Assembly: GCF_013267355.1 (NCBI RefSeq)
Contig: NZ_CP053985.1
Span: forward strand, 806,001-870,000
Direction of reading: 5' to 3'
Source of the DNA: Achromobacter pestifer
Lineage (GTDB): Bacteria; Pseudomonadota; Gammaproteobacteria; Burkholderiales; Burkholderiaceae_B
DNA length: 64,000 nucleotides
Shown: positions 54,478 to 63,617 of the stretch, in pieces
How positions within the stretch are numbered: the first letter of the stretch is position 1
Layout: each line of letters begins with the position of its first letter
The notes under the pieces: model-generated
The model's database searches: none
What the model saw: only the letters and a program-made list of their open reading frames with translations
Told to the model about the DNA's origin: nothing
Program-made: the position numbers and the translations under genes

Positions 54478-55422
54478 ATGACCGCCTACGATTCCACGCT
54501 CCCCTACCCCCGCGACCTGGCCGGCTACGGCCGCAATCCGCCGCATGCCCGATGGCCGGGCCAGGCGCGCATCGCGGTGCAGTTCGTGCTGAATTACGAG
54601 GAAGGCGGCGAGAACAGCGTGCTGCATGGCGACGCCGGATCCGAACAGTTCCTGTCGGAAATGTTCAACCCCGCCAGCTATCCCGAACGCCATCTGAGCA
54701 TGGAGAGCGTCTACGAGTACGGCTCGCGAGCCGGCGTATGGCGCATCCTGCGGGAGTTCGAAAAGCGCGGACTGCCGCTGACCGTGTTCGGCGTCGGCAT
54801 GGCCTTGCAACGCCACCCTGAACTGACCGCCGCCCTCACCGAGCTGGGACACGAGATCGCCTGCCACGGCTGGCGCTGGATCCACTACCAGCACATCGAC
54901 GAAGCCACCGAACGCGAGCACATGCGCCTGGCCATGGACGCGATCACGCAAATGACCGGCAGCCGTCCGCTGGGCTGGTACACCGGCCGCGACAGTCCGC
55001 GCACCCGACGCCTGGTGGCCGACTACGGCGGCTTCGAGTACGACAGCGACTACTACGGCGACGACCTGCCCTTCTGGATGCGCGTGCAGAAAACGGACGG
55101 CAGCGTGGTGCCGCAACTGATCGTGCCTTATACGCTGGACTGCAACGACATGCGCTTCGCGCTGCCGCAAGGCTATTCGCACGCCGATCCCTTCTTCCAG
55201 TACCTGAAGGACAGCTTCGACGCGCTCTACGCCGAGGGCGATGAAGCGCCCAAGATGATGAGCATCGGCATGCACTGCCGCCTGCTGGGTCGGCCCGGCC
55301 GCATCGCCGCGCTGCAGCGCTTCCTGGACCACATCGCCCGCCATGACCGCGTCTGGGTCTGCCGGCGCCTGGACATCGCGCGCCACTGGAAGGCGGCGCA
55401 TCCCCATACCCCCAACGCCTGA
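54478..55422 (+). CDS. puuE: Allantoinase PuuE (polysaccharide deacetylase-like, metal-independent)
   Basis: 314 residues from ATG 54478 (an in-frame TTG at 54457 is less likely). The opening Y-P-R-D-L-A-G-Y-G-R-N-P-P, then F-V-L-N-Y-E-E-G-G-E-N and E-I-A-C-H-G-W-R-W-I-H-Y, and G-W-Y-T-G-R-D-S-P match PuuE. It opens allantoin to allantoate. This family is unrelated to the amidohydrolase AllB. It is the first gene of a plus-strand set with the UraD-AllC fusion 11 bases later. Confidence 0.92.
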   Translation: MTAYDSTLPYPRDLAGYGRNPPHARWPGQARIAVQFVLNYEEGGENSVLHGDAGSEQFLSEMFNPASYPERHLSMESVYEYGSRAGVWRILREFEKRGLPLTVFGVGMALQRHPELTAALTELGHEIACHGWRWIHYQHIDEATEREHMRLAMDAITQMTGSRPLGWYTGRDSPRTRRLVADYGGFEYDSDYYGDDLPFWMRVQKTDGSVVPQLIVPYTLDCNDMRFALPQGYSHADPFFQYLKDSFDALYAEGDEAPKMMSIGMHCRLLGRPGRIAALQRFLDHIARHDRVWVCRRLDIARHWKAAHPHTPNA

Positions 55423-55433
55423 ACAGGACGGCC

Positions 55434-57203
55434 ATGGCCCACACCCTAGCCCAACTCAATGCGGCGGCGCCCGCGGACGCCGCCGCCATGCTCGACGGCC
55501 TGTACGGGCAAGCGCCCTGGATCGCCGAGCGCGCGCTTGGCCACCGGCCGTTCCGTTCGCTGGCCGATCTGGCGCAGCGCCTGCGCCGCGCCGTGAACGA
55601 CGCGGATGCCGAAGCCCGGACGGCGCTGCTGCGCGCCCATCCCGAACTGGGGGCCGCGCAGGGCACGCGTCTGAATGCGGATTCGGCTCGCGAGCAAGAG
55701 CTGGCTGGCCTGGCCGGCTGCACGCCCGGCGAACTGGCGCGTCTGCAGGAGTTGAATGCCGCCTACAAGACCCGGTTCGGTTTTCCCTTCGTCCTTGCCG
55801 TGCGTGGCGCTCGCGGCGCCGGCATGACGCGCCCGCAAGTGATCGACGAATTCACCCGTCGCCTGGACAACCCGCCGGACCTGGAATTCGAAGAGGCCCA
55901 GCAGCAGCAGCACCGCATCGCCGAAATCCGCTTGAGCGAACGTTTCGACTCCGAGCCCGCCATCGGCAACGACATCTGGGACTGGGGTGAGCAACTGGCC
56001 GTCCATAGCGACCCGGGCTATGCCGAAAAAGGCCAGTTGACCGTCACCTACCTGACCGACGCCCACCGCGCCTGCGCCGGACTGCTGACGCAGTGGATGC
56101 GCGATTGCGGCTTCGACGAGGTCGGGATCGACGCCGTGGGCAACGTGGTCGGCCGGTACCTGGCCGCCAACCCCGACGCCCCCACCCTCATGACTGGCAG
56201 CCATTACGACACGGTGCGCAACGCCGGCAAGTACGACGGCCGGCTGGGCATCTTCGTACCGATGGCCTGCGTGCGCGAACTCCACCGCCAGGGCAGGCGC
56301 CTGCCCTACCACCTGGAAGTCATCGGCTTCGCGGAAGAGGAAGGCCAACGCTACCGCGCCACCTTCCTGGGCTCGGGCGCGTTGATCGGCGACTTCAAGC
56401 CGCAGTGGCTGGACCAGCAGGACGCCGACGGCGTCAGCATGCGCGATGCGATGGCGCATGCGGGCCTGCGCAGCGAGGACATCCCCAAGCTCAAGCGCGA
56501 CCCCGCCCGCTATCTGGGCTTTGTCGAAGTCCATATCGAACAAGGTCCGGTGCTGTACGAAATGGGGCTGCCGCTGGCCGTGGTCACGTCCATCAACGGC
56601 TGCGTGCGCTACCAGGTGCGGATCAACGGCCTGGCCTGCCATGCCGGCACCACGCCCATGAACCGCCGCCGCGACGCCGCCACCGCCACCGCCGAGCTGG
56701 CCCTGTACGTGGAACAGCGCGCCGCCCGCGACGGCGACTCGGTAGGCACCATGGGCATGCTGGAAGTCCCCGGCGGCTCGATCAACGTGGTGCCGGGAGA
56801 ATGCCGCTTCAGCCTGGACCTGCGCGCGCCCAGCGACGCGCAGCGCGATGCGCTGGCGCGCGACGTGCTGGCCGAACTGGAAGCCATCTGCCAGCGCCGC
56901 GGCCTGCGCTACATGCTGGAAGAAACCATGCGCGCCGCCGCCGCCCCCAGCGCCCCCGCCTGGCAGCAGCGCTGGGAACGCGCCGTGGACGCGCTGGGAC
57001 TGCCTGTCCACCGCATGCCCAGCGGCGCAGGCCACGATGCCATGAAGCTGCACGAGGTCATGCCCCAGGCCATGCTGTTCGTGCGCGGCCAGAACTCCGG
57101 CATCAGCCACAACCCGCGCGAATCCACCTCCAGCGACGACATCCAGCTTGCCGTGCTGGCGCTGCTGAGCCTGCTCGACGACCTTGCCCACGACACCCAA
57201 TAG
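55434..57203 (+). CDS. Bifunctional OHCU decarboxylase (UraD) - allantoate amidohydrolase (AllC) fusion
   Basis: 589 residues; CAGGACGGCC precedes the ATG. Residues 1-165 are UraD: H69-P-E-L-G with the catalytic His and S84-x2-E87-Q88. Residues about 175-589 are an M20-family allantoate amidohydrolase with metal ligands H257 (S-H-Y-D-T), D268 (K-Y-D-G-R), E302 and E303, H367 (V-H-I-E-Q-G-P) and H559 (S-H-N-P). The fusion joins the step before allantoin with the step after allantoate; PuuE, just upstream, supplies the step between. All three lie in the uric-acid-to-ureidoglycolate pathway; uricase and HIU hydrolase are not in the window. Confidence 0.92.
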   Translation: MAHTLAQLNAAAPADAAAMLDGLYGQAPWIAERALGHRPFRSLADLAQRLRRAVNDADAEARTALLRAHPELGAAQGTRLNADSAREQELAGLAGCTPGELARLQELNAAYKTRFGFPFVLAVRGARGAGMTRPQVIDEFTRRLDNPPDLEFEEAQQQQHRIAEIRLSERFDSEPAIGNDIWDWGEQLAVHSDPGYAEKGQLTVTYLTDAHRACAGLLTQWMRDCGFDEVGIDAVGNVVGRYLAANPDAPTLMTGSHYDTVRNAGKYDGRLGIFVPMACVRELHRQGRRLPYHLEVIGFAEEEGQRYRATFLGSGALIGDFKPQWLDQQDADGVSMRDAMAHAGLRSEDIPKLKRDPARYLGFVEVHIEQGPVLYEMGLPLAVVTSINGCVRYQVRINGLACHAGTTPMNRRRDAATATAELALYVEQRAARDGDSVGTMGMLEVPGGSINVVPGECRFSLDLRAPSDAQRDALARDVLAELEAICQRRGLRYMLEETMRAAAAPSAPAWQQRWERAVDALGLPVHRMPSGAGHDAMKLHEVMPQAMLFVRGQNSGISHNPRESTSSDDIQLAVLALLSLLDDLAHDTQ

Positions 57204-57208
57204 AGACC

Positions 57209-58441
57209 ATGACCGACTACGCCCGACTCGACGCCTGGGTTGACGCCCACTTTGACGAAGAAGTCCGCTTCCTGCAGGAGCTGGTGCGCGTGCCGACCGA
57301 CACGCCCCCCGGCAACAATGCGCCGCACGCCGAACGCACGGCCGAATTGCTGCAAGGCTTCGGCCTGGACGCCGAGGCTCATCCGGTGCCGGCGCAGGAC
57401 GTGCGGGACTACGGCCTGCAATCGATCACCAACCTGATCGTGCGCCGCGAGTACGGCGCCGGCGGCCTGCGCGTGGCGCTCAATGCCCACGGCGACGTGG
57501 TGCCGCCGGGCGAAGGCTGGGCACATGACCCGTATGGCGGCGAAATCGACAACGGCAGCCTCTACGGCCGCGCCGCCGCCGTCAGCAAGAGCGATTTCGC
57601 CAGCTTCACGTTCGCCTTGCGCGCGCTGGAAGCCGTCGCCCGCCCCCGCCGCGGCGCGGTCGAATTGCACTTCACCTACGACGAGGAATTCGGCGGCCTG
57701 CTCGGCCCCGGCTGGCTGCTGTCGCAAGGGCTGACCAAGCCCGACCTGCTGATCGCCGCCGGTTTCAGCTACGAGGTCGTCACCGCGCACAACGGCTGCC
57801 TGCAGATGGAAGTGACCGTACACGGCAAGATGGCCCATGCCGCCATCCCCAGCAGCGGCGTGGACGCGCTGCAAGGCGCCGTCGCGATCCTGAACACACT
57901 GTACGCGCAGAACGCGCGGTATCGGGAGATCCGCTCCGAGGTGCCGGGCATCAGCCACCCCTACCTGAACGTCGGCCGCATCGAAGGCGGCACCAATACC
58001 AACGTGGTGCCGGGCAAGGTGGCGTTCAAGCTGGACAGGCGCATGATTCCCGAAGAAAACGCGGCCGAGGTCGAAGCCGACATCCGCTGCATCATCCAGG
58101 AAACCGCCGACTCCGTGCCCGGCATCAGCGTGGACATCAAGCGCCTGCTGCTGGCCAATTCCATGCGCCCGCTGCCGGGCAGCCAGCCGCTGGTGCAGGC
58201 CATACAGAAACATGGAGAGGAATTGTTCGGCGAGCCCATCCCCGCCATGGGCACGCCGCTCTATACCGACGTGCGCCTGTACGCCGAAGCGGGCATCCCT
58301 GGCGTGATCTACGGCGCCGGACCGCGCACCGTGCTGGAATCGCACGCCAAGCGCAACGATGAACGGGTGGTGCTGGAAGACCTGCGGCGCGCCACCAAGG
58401 TCATCGCCCGCACGCTGGCCGACCTGCTGGACGCCGCCTGA
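57209..58441 (+). CDS. M20 family hydrolase with altered metal-site motif
   Basis: 410 residues, 5 bases after the fusion gene. M20 ArgE/DapE-like fold with H94-G-D96-V-V-P, D-E-E (159-160 Glu pair), a dimerisation domain (V-H-G-K-M-A-H-A-A-I-P) and a late S-H-A-K-R-N. Where usual members have G-R-G-x-x-D-M-K-G with the bridging Asp, this one has G-R121-A-A-A-V-S-K-S-D-F; the aligned Asp is Val125, with D129 four residues on. The next Glu-Pro motif (G-E-P) is also missing. Probably a ureide- or peptide-acting amidohydrolase with a rearranged metal centre; function uncertain. Confidence 0.8.
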   Translation: MTDYARLDAWVDAHFDEEVRFLQELVRVPTDTPPGNNAPHAERTAELLQGFGLDAEAHPVPAQDVRDYGLQSITNLIVRREYGAGGLRVALNAHGDVVPPGEGWAHDPYGGEIDNGSLYGRAAAVSKSDFASFTFALRALEAVARPRRGAVELHFTYDEEFGGLLGPGWLLSQGLTKPDLLIAAGFSYEVVTAHNGCLQMEVTVHGKMAHAAIPSSGVDALQGAVAILNTLYAQNARYREIRSEVPGISHPYLNVGRIEGGTNTNVVPGKVAFKLDRRMIPEENAAEVEADIRCIIQETADSVPGISVDIKRLLLANSMRPLPGSQPLVQAIQKHGEELFGEPIPAMGTPLYTDVRLYAEAGIPGVIYGAGPRTVLESHAKRNDERVVLEDLRRATKVIARTLADLLDAA

Positions 58442-58447
58442 AGCGGC

Positions 58448-58470
58448 CGCCCGGCAGGACCGGCCGGGCG
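58448..58470. terminator. Hairpin between convergent genes
   Basis: CGCCCGGC / GCCGGGCG with a 7-base loop sits between the stops of the M20 gene and the OPT gene. No T run, so strength is uncertain. Confidence 0.45.
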
Positions 58471-58472
58471 CC

Positions 58473-60521
58473 TCACGCCAGTTTCATCACCCGGCGCCAG
58501 AACAGGATCGCCACCGCCACGAAGACGGCCAGCCCCAGGAACGAGGCCGTGTGCTCGAAGCCTGCGCCGGCGATCGCCAGTGGCGCTTCGGTGCCGGCCG
58601 CGCCGATGATGCCGGCCATCAGCACGCCGACCAGGCTTTCGCCCACGATCAGGCCGGAAGCGATCAGCACGCCGCGGCGGTTGGCCGCCTCGGCAAACTG
58701 TTCGTAGGGCTTGCCGGCGGCGGCCGCGCGGCGGCGCAAGGCACGTTCCAGCAGCCATGCCAGGACGGCGCCGACCACGATGGGCGAGGCGACCGTGGGC
58801 GGCAGATAAATGCCTATGCCCACCGCCAGCACCGGGATGCGGGCCACGCGGCAGGTGCGCTTCATGATCTCGTCCACCACGATCAGGCCCACGCCGACCG
58901 CCATGCCGATCAGGATCATGGTCCAGTTGAGCTGGTGCGTGAAGATGCCGCGCGCGATCGCCAGCATCAGCGTCGCCTGCGGCGCCGACAGCGCCTGCGC
59001 CGGGTCCATGCCCTCGCGCGGCATGGCGTCGGCAAAACCGTAGGCGTTGTAGAGCAGCTCCAGCACCGGCGAAATCACCGCCGCGCCGGCCACGCAGCCG
59101 ATCAGCAGCGCCACCTGCTGACGCCAGGGGGTTGCGCCCACCAGCCAGCCAGTCTTCAGGTCCTGCAGGTTGTCGTTGGAAATGGAGGCCACCGCCACCA
59201 CCGCCGAGGTGCTGAAGATGGACAGCGCGATCGCCATCTGCACGCCGTTCTGCGCGCCCAGCAATTCACCGCCCAGCGCCAGCATCAGCAGCGACACCAG
59301 CACGATGGCCACGATGCCCACGCCCGAGATCGGGCTGGTCGACGACCCCACCAGGCCGGCCATGTAGCCGCAGGCCGCGGCCACCAGGAAGCCGAACACG
59401 AAGGCGAACAGCACGGCGTAGGCCACCAGCTTCCAGATCGCGGCGGGCGACAGCGGCGCACCCGACAGGAACACCTGGAAGGTCACCACCAGCACCGCCA
59501 CCAGCACCAGCGTCACGGCCGAGATCCAGCCGGCCGACAAGTCGCGCTCGGTGCGCGGCGCGCGTCCGGCGCGGGCCGCGCCCGCCTTGGTCAGGGCCGA
59601 GAACGAGGCCTTGACGCCGCGCGCCATCGGCATGAACAGCGTGGCCAGCGTCCAGATGGCGCCCACGCCGATCACGCCGGCGCCGATGAAGCGCACCTGC
59701 GACGCCCACAGGCCGGTGGCGTACTTTGCCAGCGACATGCCCGCAGGCATGTCCCCCATGGCGGTCAGGATGGGCACGGCGATGCCCCAGGAAATGATCA
59801 GTCCGGTCAGCATGGCCAGGCCGGCGACGATGCCGATCAGGTAGCCCGCGCCCAGCAGCGCCAGCGAGAAGCCCATGGGCAGCCGGAACACCGCCCCGCC
59901 CAGTTCGAACCAGCGGCTGAAACTGTCGCCCAGCACGCGCAGTCCGCTGGCCGCGAAGCTGACCGCGGCGGCGACCAGGCCGCCCGCCACGATGTCGCCC
60001 ATGCCGGTCTCGGCCTTGGCCGGCGCGCGTCCGTCCTCAGCAGCCTCGTCCTGGGCGCGCTCGGCGCTGCCCACCCGCAGGATTTCAGCGGCGGCCACGC
60101 CTTCCGGATACGGCAGGTCGCTCTGCACCACCATCACGTGGCGCAGCGGAATGGTGAACATCACGCCGAGCATGCCGCCCGCCGCGCAGATGCCCAGCGT
60201 CTGCCAGAACGGGAAGCCCTGCCAGTGCCCCATCATGACCAGGGCCGGCAGGATGAAGATGATGGACGACAGCGTCCCGGCCGCGGAAGCCTGGGTCTGC
60301 ACCATATTGTTTTCGAGGATGTTCGCGTCCTTGAACAGGCGCAGGACGGACATCGAGATCACCGCCGCCGGAATGGCGGATGAGAACGTCAGGCCTACCT
60401 TCAGTCCGAGAAAGACGTTGGAGGCCGTGAAGATGACGGTGATGATTGCGCCCAGGAGGATGCCGCGGAACGTAAGTTCGGGCAAGGTGACCTCTGCCGG
60501 GACGCTGATGGGTTGGGTCAT
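58473..60521 (-). CDS. OPT family oligopeptide transporter
   Basis: 682 residues from ATG 60521 (AGGAA 9 bases upstream). About 15 membrane helices. Opening helix F-R-G-I-L-L-G-A-I-I-T-V-I-F-T-A-S-N-V-F-L-G-L, then S-S-A-I-P-A-A-V-I-S-M and L-P-Y-P-E-G-V-A-A-A, all conserved in the bacterial OPT/COG1297 subgroup. Members move peptides or metal-chelating compounds with protons. It converges on the M20 gene and could supply its substrate. Confidence 0.9.
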   Translation of the reverse strand: MTQPISVPAEVTLPELTFRGILLGAIITVIFTASNVFLGLKVGLTFSSAIPAAVISMSVLRLFKDANILENNMVQTQASAAGTLSSIIFILPALVMMGHWQGFPFWQTLGICAAGGMLGVMFTIPLRHVMVVQSDLPYPEGVAAAEILRVGSAERAQDEAAEDGRAPAKAETGMGDIVAGGLVAAAVSFAASGLRVLGDSFSRWFELGGAVFRLPMGFSLALLGAGYLIGIVAGLAMLTGLIISWGIAVPILTAMGDMPAGMSLAKYATGLWASQVRFIGAGVIGVGAIWTLATLFMPMARGVKASFSALTKAGAARAGRAPRTERDLSAGWISAVTLVLVAVLVVTFQVFLSGAPLSPAAIWKLVAYAVLFAFVFGFLVAAACGYMAGLVGSSTSPISGVGIVAIVLVSLLMLALGGELLGAQNGVQMAIALSIFSTSAVVAVASISNDNLQDLKTGWLVGATPWRQQVALLIGCVAGAAVISPVLELLYNAYGFADAMPREGMDPAQALSAPQATLMLAIARGIFTHQLNWTMILIGMAVGVGLIVVDEIMKRTCRVARIPVLAVGIGIYLPPTVASPIVVGAVLAWLLERALRRRAAAAGKPYEQFAEAANRRGVLIASGLIVGESLVGVLMAGIIGAAGTEAPLAIAGAGFEHTASFLGLAVFVAVAILFWRRVMKLA

Positions 60522-60665
60522 TGCAGTATTTCCTATCATGCCAGCCGCGAATTCTAGCGCCTTCGCGTCCACCCAGCGGCCACACCCCTGGGGCGGTCGC
60601 TGGGCGCATCCTCGGCAGAAGCTGCCGCCGGTCGCAAAACCTGCAACAGATTATGCTGAATTTTC

Positions 60666-60675
60666 GGGAATTCCC
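60666..60675. promoter_or_regulatory. GGGAATTCCC palindrome ahead of the E1 gene
   Basis: A 10-bp perfect palindrome framed by TTTTC and CCAAAA lies 80 bases before the chosen E1 start, in the divergent gap with the OPT gene. Possible operator; no -10/-35 pair is evident. Confidence 0.3.
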
Positions 60676-60745
60676 CCAAAATTTTGATTACCCATGCCAG
60701 GGGCTAGGGTCTAGCATGGACGTCACAACAGGAGACGACCAGACC

Positions 60746-63427
60746 ATGCGCGACGCCAGTTCCGCCCGCCCCGGGCACGATATCCAGCACGACGCCGACC
60801 CCGCCGAAACCGCCGAATGGCGCGACGCGCTGGAATCGCTGGTAGAGGCGGAAGGTTCTGAGCGGGCGGGCTATGTGCTGGACAACCTGCTGGGCCATGC
60901 CGCGTCGCTGGGCCTGCGCGCCAACAGCCAGACCCGCACCGCCTACCTCAACACCATCCCCGCCGACCAGGAGCCGCCCTTCCCCGGCAACCTGGCGGTC
61001 GAGGAACGCATCGCCCGCATCAACCGCTGGAACGCGCTGGCCATGGTGGTGCGCGCCAACCAGGCACACGGCGAACTGGGCGGCCACATCGCCAGCTACG
61101 CCTCGGCCGCCGACCTGTTCGAGGTGGGCTTCAACCACTTCTTCCGTGCGCAGAGCCAGGACGGGCCAGGCGACCTGGTCTACATGCAGCCGCACTCGGC
61201 GCCCGGCGTCTATGCCCGCGCCTACCTGGAAGGTTTCCTCGGCGAAGAGGACCTGGCGCATTTCCGCCAGGAGATCACGGCCAGCGCGCGCGGCCTGCGC
61301 GGCTTGTCGTCGTACCCGCATCCGTGGCTGATGCCGGACTTCTGGCAGTTCCCCACGGGCTCGATGGGCATCGGCCCCATCAACGCCATCTACCAGGCGC
61401 GCTTCATGCGCTACCTCGAGCACCGTTCGCTCATGCCCGGCGGCGACCGCAAGGTCTGGGGCATCTTCGGCGACGGCGAAATGGACGAACCCGAATCGAT
61501 CGCCGCGCTGACCTTGGCCGCGCGCGAAAAACTCGACAACCTGGTGTTCGTGGTCAACTGCAACCTGCAGCGGCTGGACGGCCCGGTGCGCGGCAACGGC
61601 CGCATCATCGACGAACTCGAAACGCTGTACGCGGGCGCCGGCTGGAATGTCATCAAGCTGGTCTGGGGCAGCGACTGGGATGCGCTCCTGCGGCGCGACA
61701 CCAATGGCGCGCTGGCGCGCGCGTTCGCCAATACCGTGGACGGACAGTTCCAGACCTTCGCGGCCAATGACGGCGCCTTCAACCGCGCCCACTTCTTCAA
61801 CCAGAATCCCGAGCTGGCCGCCCTGGTGGCCGACTGGAGCGACGAGGCCATCGACCGGCTGCACCGCGGCGGCCATGACATGGTGAAGATCCATGCCGCC
61901 TACCACCGCGCGGCCAACCATCGCGGCCAACCCACCGTGATCCTGGCGCAGACCAAGAAGGGTTTCGGCATGGGCTCGGCCGGCCAGGGCAAGATGACCA
62001 CGCACCAGCAGAAGAAGCTCGACGACGAAGCGCTGCTGGCCTTCCGCGACCGCTTCGCGCTGCCCATCTCGGACGCCGACTGCCTGGCGCTGAAGTTCTA
62101 CCGTCCGGCCGAGGACAGCGCCGAGCTGCGCCACCTGCAGGCGCGCCGCGCTGCGCTGGGCGGCCATATTCCCCGCCGCAACACCGAAGCGCCGCGCCTG
62201 GCGCCGCCGGACGCGGAACACTGGGCGCGCTTCGCGCTGGCCGCCGATGGCAAGGAGATGTCCTCCACCATGGCCATCGTGCGCATGCTGACCGCACTGC
62301 TCAAGGACGCCACGGTGGGTCCGCGCATCGTGCCCATCGTGGCGGACGAGGCGCGCACCTTCGGCATGGCCAACCTGTTCCGCCAGATCGGCATCTATTC
62401 CGCGCAAGGCCAGCTCTACGAGCCCGAGGACATCGGTTCGGTGCTGTACTACCGCGAGGCCCGCGACGGCCAGATCCTGGAAGAAGGCATCACCGAGGCC
62501 GGCGCGATTTCCTCGTGGACGGCCGCCGGCACCAGCTACTCGGTCAATGGCCTGCCGATGCTGCCCTTCTATATCTATTACTCGATGTTCGGCTTCCAGC
62601 GCATCGGCGACCTGATCTGGGCCGCCGCCGACCAGCGCACGCGCGGCTTTCTCGTCGGCGCGACCTCCGGCCGCACCACCCTGGGCGGCGAAGGGCTGCA
62701 GCACCAGGACGGCTCCAGCCACATCATGGCCGCGGCCGTGCCGAACTGCCGCGCCTATGACCCGGCCTACGCGTTCGAGGTCGCCGTCATCGTCGAGCAC
62801 GGCATGCGCCGCATGCTGGACGAACAGCGCGACGAGTTCTATTACCTGACCGTCACCAACGAGAACCTGGCGCAGCCGGACATGCCGGCCGGCGCGGACG
62901 TGCGCGAGGGCATCCTGCGCGGCATGTACCGCCTGCGGCCCGCCCGCGGGCAGGCCCAGGTGCGCCTGCTGGGCGCCGGCCCGATGCTGCGCGAGTCCGA
63001 GCTGGCGGCAGAACGGCTGCAGGCCGACTACGGCGTGGACGCCGAAGTCTGGAGCGTCACCAGCTACTCCGAGCTGGCCCGCGCCGGCCGCGAGGCCGAA
63101 CGCGCGCGCGTGCTGGGGCTGGATGCCGGCGTCGACTGGGTCCGGACCTGCCTGGGCGCAAGCGGCGCTCCGGTAGTCGCCGCCAGCGACTACGTGCGCG
63201 CCGTGCCCGAGCAGATCCGCGCCTGGGTGCCCGCCCCCTACCGCACGCTGGGCACCGACGGCTTCGGCCGCAGCGACACCCGCGCCCAGTTGCGCGACTT
63301 CTTCGAAGTCAGCGCGGACTGGATCGTGCTGCACGCGCTGGACAGCCTGGACCGCCAGGAAGACGCCAAGGCGCTGCGCGCCCGCTTGAACGCTGGCGCC
63401 CGCCAGACACCGCCTTGGGATTTGTAG
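60746..63427 (+). CDS. Homodimeric 2-oxoacid (pyruvate or 2-oxobutyrate) dehydrogenase E1, AceE/MdeB-like
   Basis: 893 residues from ATG 60746, with AGGAGA 10 bases upstream; ATG 60716 is an alternative. Thiamine motif G-D-G-E-M-D-E-P-E-S ... N-C-N-L-Q, and family motifs P-H-S-A-P-G-V-Y-A-R-A-Y, G-S-M-G-I-G-P-I-N-A-I and G-R-T-T-L-G-G-E-G-L-Q-H-Q-D-G identify the AceE family. No E2 or E3 is beside it, so it is an orphan copy. In Bordetella-type genomes such a copy is called mdeB; in Pseudomonas MdeB oxidises 2-oxobutyrate. Substrate choice is unproven. Confidence 0.88.
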   Translation: MRDASSARPGHDIQHDADPAETAEWRDALESLVEAEGSERAGYVLDNLLGHAASLGLRANSQTRTAYLNTIPADQEPPFPGNLAVEERIARINRWNALAMVVRANQAHGELGGHIASYASAADLFEVGFNHFFRAQSQDGPGDLVYMQPHSAPGVYARAYLEGFLGEEDLAHFRQEITASARGLRGLSSYPHPWLMPDFWQFPTGSMGIGPINAIYQARFMRYLEHRSLMPGGDRKVWGIFGDGEMDEPESIAALTLAAREKLDNLVFVVNCNLQRLDGPVRGNGRIIDELETLYAGAGWNVIKLVWGSDWDALLRRDTNGALARAFANTVDGQFQTFAANDGAFNRAHFFNQNPELAALVADWSDEAIDRLHRGGHDMVKIHAAYHRAANHRGQPTVILAQTKKGFGMGSAGQGKMTTHQQKKLDDEALLAFRDRFALPISDADCLALKFYRPAEDSAELRHLQARRAALGGHIPRRNTEAPRLAPPDAEHWARFALAADGKEMSSTMAIVRMLTALLKDATVGPRIVPIVADEARTFGMANLFRQIGIYSAQGQLYEPEDIGSVLYYREARDGQILEEGITEAGAISSWTAAGTSYSVNGLPMLPFYIYYSMFGFQRIGDLIWAAADQRTRGFLVGATSGRTTLGGEGLQHQDGSSHIMAAAVPNCRAYDPAYAFEVAVIVEHGMRRMLDEQRDEFYYLTVTNENLAQPDMPAGADVREGILRGMYRLRPARGQAQVRLLGAGPMLRESELAAERLQADYGVDAEVWSVTSYSELARAGREAERARVLGLDAGVDWVRTCLGASGAPVVAASDYVRAVPEQIRAWVPAPYRTLGTDGFGRSDTRAQLRDFFEVSADWIVLHALDSLDRQEDAKALRARLNAGARQTPPWDL

Positions 63428-63549
63428 GATTGCAATCCGCCATGCGGCGCGGGTTTGAGCTAAATCGTCCATTCGCTGCACCGCAACAACCAAGCACCCG
63501 CGCTTTCTGTTGAAATACGGGTGTTCCCAAGCATTTCCAAGAAAATACG

Positions 63550-63571
63550 GCGGGCCGCGAGCCCGCTTTTT
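63550..63571 (+). terminator. Rho-independent terminator of the E1 gene
   Basis: GCGGGC / GCCCGC with a CGCGA loop followed by TTTTT, between the E1 gene and the malic enzyme gene. A 12-bp palindrome GGATTGCAATCC overlaps the last base region of the E1 stop (63427-63438). Confidence 0.8.
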
Positions 63572-63617
63572 GCAATCCGATTTCCTTTCCATTTAGCGCC
63601 CTCAAGGCCGGTATCCC

